Assembly (NCBI GenBank): GCA_959347315.1
Contig: OY365811.1
Location: 37,561,459-37,625,458, forward strand
Source of the DNA: Bimastos eiseni
Taxonomy: Eukaryota; Annelida; Clitellata; Crassiclitellata; Lumbricidae
Reading direction: 5' to 3'
Length of the DNA: 64,000 bases
The notes beneath the pieces were generated by a model. That model worked only from the letters and a program-made list of their open reading frames with translations, was not told the origin of the DNA and made no database searches. Shown here one piece after another: positions 32,612 through 64,000 of this stretch. Within the stretch, counting starts at the first letter, position 1. Each line of letters begins with the position of its first letter. The position numbers were made by a program, and so were the translations under genes.

Positions 32612-33723
32612 GAGGGCCGTCCAGATATTACGTACACAGCAAGGGGGGTGTTTTAAATTTTGGCCATTTTGCGTACGGATGCGTATGATGGGTGAGAGGG
32701 AGTCCCGAAAATATGTACGTAGGCAAATATAACTGTCTAATTATGACGTCCACAATACAGAATATGAAAATCAGAACTGTAAACCTAATCACAGACTATG
32801 TTCCCCTTTAATCAATTTTATGTAGCATTAAAACGGTTTCAAATGCAAGTATTGCTTTAATTCTTTACAACTGTCAACAAATTTAAGCTGTTAATTATGA
32901 TGCTTAAAAAAATAAATAGCCTGTGGTATAGTTCAGGGGCTTCTACATGCATGTCCGTGGAAGCAGATTTCTTCCAATAATTTCTTGGGGGGGATAATAT
33001 TCAGTGATGATGGGGTGGGGAGAATAATTTAATTGAGTTTCCGAGCTTAGCTATCATAAGGATAGGACTATACCAAGACATTTAAGTTATTTTAGTTCCA
33101 CATGTTGGCATTGTAGCTGGGATATTAGGAGAATGTTCATGCATCCATGTATATTAATTAAGTAACATATACTATTATGTATGTATACATTTAAGTATGT
33201 ATATGTGTGTATGCATGTATGTGTGCATCTGTGTATGTACATGCATGTATGTATACATGCATGTGTGTATGTATATGTTTTAAAGTAGCATTACTAGTGT
33301 AACAATGTTACTTATAATAGCAGTGCTACTTCTTGTAAGTAAAATTACTATTGAATTTTAGTAACGGGATTATTGGATTATTGTCAATTTTTAGACAAGG
33401 CAATGTCTGAAATTCTGAATTGTCATAAACTGTTATAAAAGTTGCTAATTATCTCTGAAATAATCTGCATTTAATCAGGAGACCGTCATCTACTCCTTAA
33501 CTTGGTGGGGGGATTTTGCTTCCATCACCTTGGGGGATAGAAGCCCCTGGTAAAATCAATGTCTTGTAAGATTTCTTTAGCTATTTAACCTTTGCAACGG
33601 GGGGGGAGGTTTCAAATGTACGTACGCATGGGGAAGGGGCTCCACGAAATGTACGTGGTGCAACAGAGGGAGGCGGGCCCGAAGATCGTATTTTTTGCAT
33701 ACGTCATATATGGATGAGCCCTA
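32612..33723. mobile_element. 1.1-kb DNA transposon-like element with degenerate TIRs
   Basis: Left AGAGGGCCGTCCAGATATTACG (32611-32632) and right, reversed, CTAGGGCTCATCCATATATGACG (33700-33722) are imperfect inverted ends. Inside both lie a G-run (CAAGGGGGGTG, and reversed near 33600) and GTACGTA motifs. The interior has no transposase frame and contains (GTAT)n microsatellite at 33175-33280. It fills most of the gap between the two large genes. Confidence 0.6.
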
Positions 33724-33910
33724 GATCCAATTTCATATCGGTATAATCATGATGTGGCAATTGCTTCTGAAAGTGGCCAGTACCCATCGTTGGACCGAAA
33801 ATGTCTGTTAAAAGCGCGCTTATATACAATTAATAATGACGGCACTCGTTGGCTGATTAAATATGTATGCTTGCTTGTGATTGGCTGAAAGACCCGCAGT
33901 TGCTGCTGCC

Positions 33911-34155
33911 ATGGACTCGTTGCCATTGGAAATAATCCTCCAGGTCCTGCAAGACGGATTCACGCAAAGCTACGTTTTTTAGTCGTTGGGTGGCGCTTGA
34001 TGCTGGACACAATAAATGACAGCGACGTCTGGCGGTGGCTTAGCTGCTCTTGCACAGAAAACATCCGCCACTCGCTTTATCGCCACGACGTCCGAATCGT
34101 CGAAATGGTTGAAAGCCCGGATGTCGTTTTGAGAATCCTGAAGGAACGTCACTGA
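33911..34155 (+). pseudogene. F-box-like reading frame with one frameshift
   Basis: The ATG at 33911 has a strong start context (GCTGCCATGGAC) and begins MDSLPLEIILQVLQDG, the usual LPxEIxxxIL start of an F-box. It stops after 23 codons at a T6 run (33976-33981). In another frame the text goes on as WRLMLDTINDSDVWRWL, matching the W...D..VW half of an F-box, then about 40 charged residues to TGA at 34153. So one domain is split by a single-base difference in a homopolymer. It may be a pseudogene, a sequencing error in a tiny F-box gene, or (first part) an upstream ORF of the PLXDC mRNA. No further domains follow. Confidence 0.55.
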
Positions 34156-34157
34156 GG

Positions 34158-63775
<29,618 letters not shown>

Positions 63776-63789
63776 GTCAGTCTGTGATG

Positions 63790-64000
63790 CTGGCGTTTGT
63801 TTCTCCGTCTGTATGTCCTTCTGTCGGTCTGTCTCTGCCTATATGTCCGTCTCTGTCTGTGTCTTTCTCTATTCGTGTCTTTCTCTGTCTCTGTCTGTAT
63901 GTTGACTGTCTGTGTCTGTCTGTTTCTGTCTTTCTCCGTCTATGTCTGTCTGTGTCTCTGTGTGTTCGCAACAGTATGTCGGTCCGTTTCTGTTTCTGAC
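63790..64000. repeat. TCTG/TCTC-rich simple sequence, cut by window edge
   Basis: A pyrimidine-rich tract follows the donor at 63776 (A|GTCAGTC), so it belongs to the next PLXDC intron. The gene continues outside the window. Confidence 0.85.

Overview
This is a stretch of animal nuclear genome, probably from a marine invertebrate. Three intron-containing genes lie on the + strand, with GT-AG (and two GC-AG) introns in consistent phase, AATAAA signals, and very large amounts of simple repeat, MITEs, SINEs and decayed LINEs. Nothing is prokaryotic: there are no operons, ribosome-binding sites or CRISPR arrays. I cannot fix the phylum from sequence alone.

Layout. (1) 1-2220: tandem repeats, mainly a 1.4 kb minisatellite. 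(2) 2354-4106: a complete three-exon vitamin K epoxide reductase gene of the VKORC1L1 type (174 aa). (3) 4691-5440: a hAT transposon fossil, then poorly informative sequence with a tRNA-Phe-like relic and a short dispersed repeat. (4) about 8700-32270: a large multi-exon gene that I do not recognise, with at least 16 coding exons and about 1,800 aa. Its N-terminal coding exon holds three ~115-aa repeats, an 8-residue repeat array and a 12-residue repeat array. Later exons encode a Cys-rich module and a long globular region. Its introns are full of SINEs, an L2-clade LINE nested in a hAT-like element, and foldbacks. (5) 32612-33723: an apparent TIR element. (6) 33911-34155: an F-box-like reading frame with one frameshift, ending 2 bases before the next gene's start codon. 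(7) 34158-63775 and beyond the window: a plexin-domain-containing protein gene (PLXDC1/PLXDC2, TEM7 family). Eight exons are visible: a signal peptide, a Ser/Thr/Pro-rich stalk, and the conserved nidogen-like ectodomain region. The PSI and transmembrane parts should lie past the right edge. Its introns, one of 16.8 kb, carry a 3.3 kb polypurine region, a 550 bp (AACT)n array, several MITEs, and LINE and SINE copies.

The three genes show no sign of working together; they look like ordinary neighbours. The best candidate for something undescribed is the large gene at 9267-31661, followed by the local SINE/LINE family structure (shared L2-type tails, a second SINE core in five copies, and foldbacks built from SINE heads). 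All exon borders were worked out by eye from splice signals, reading phase and protein logic, without transcript evidence.
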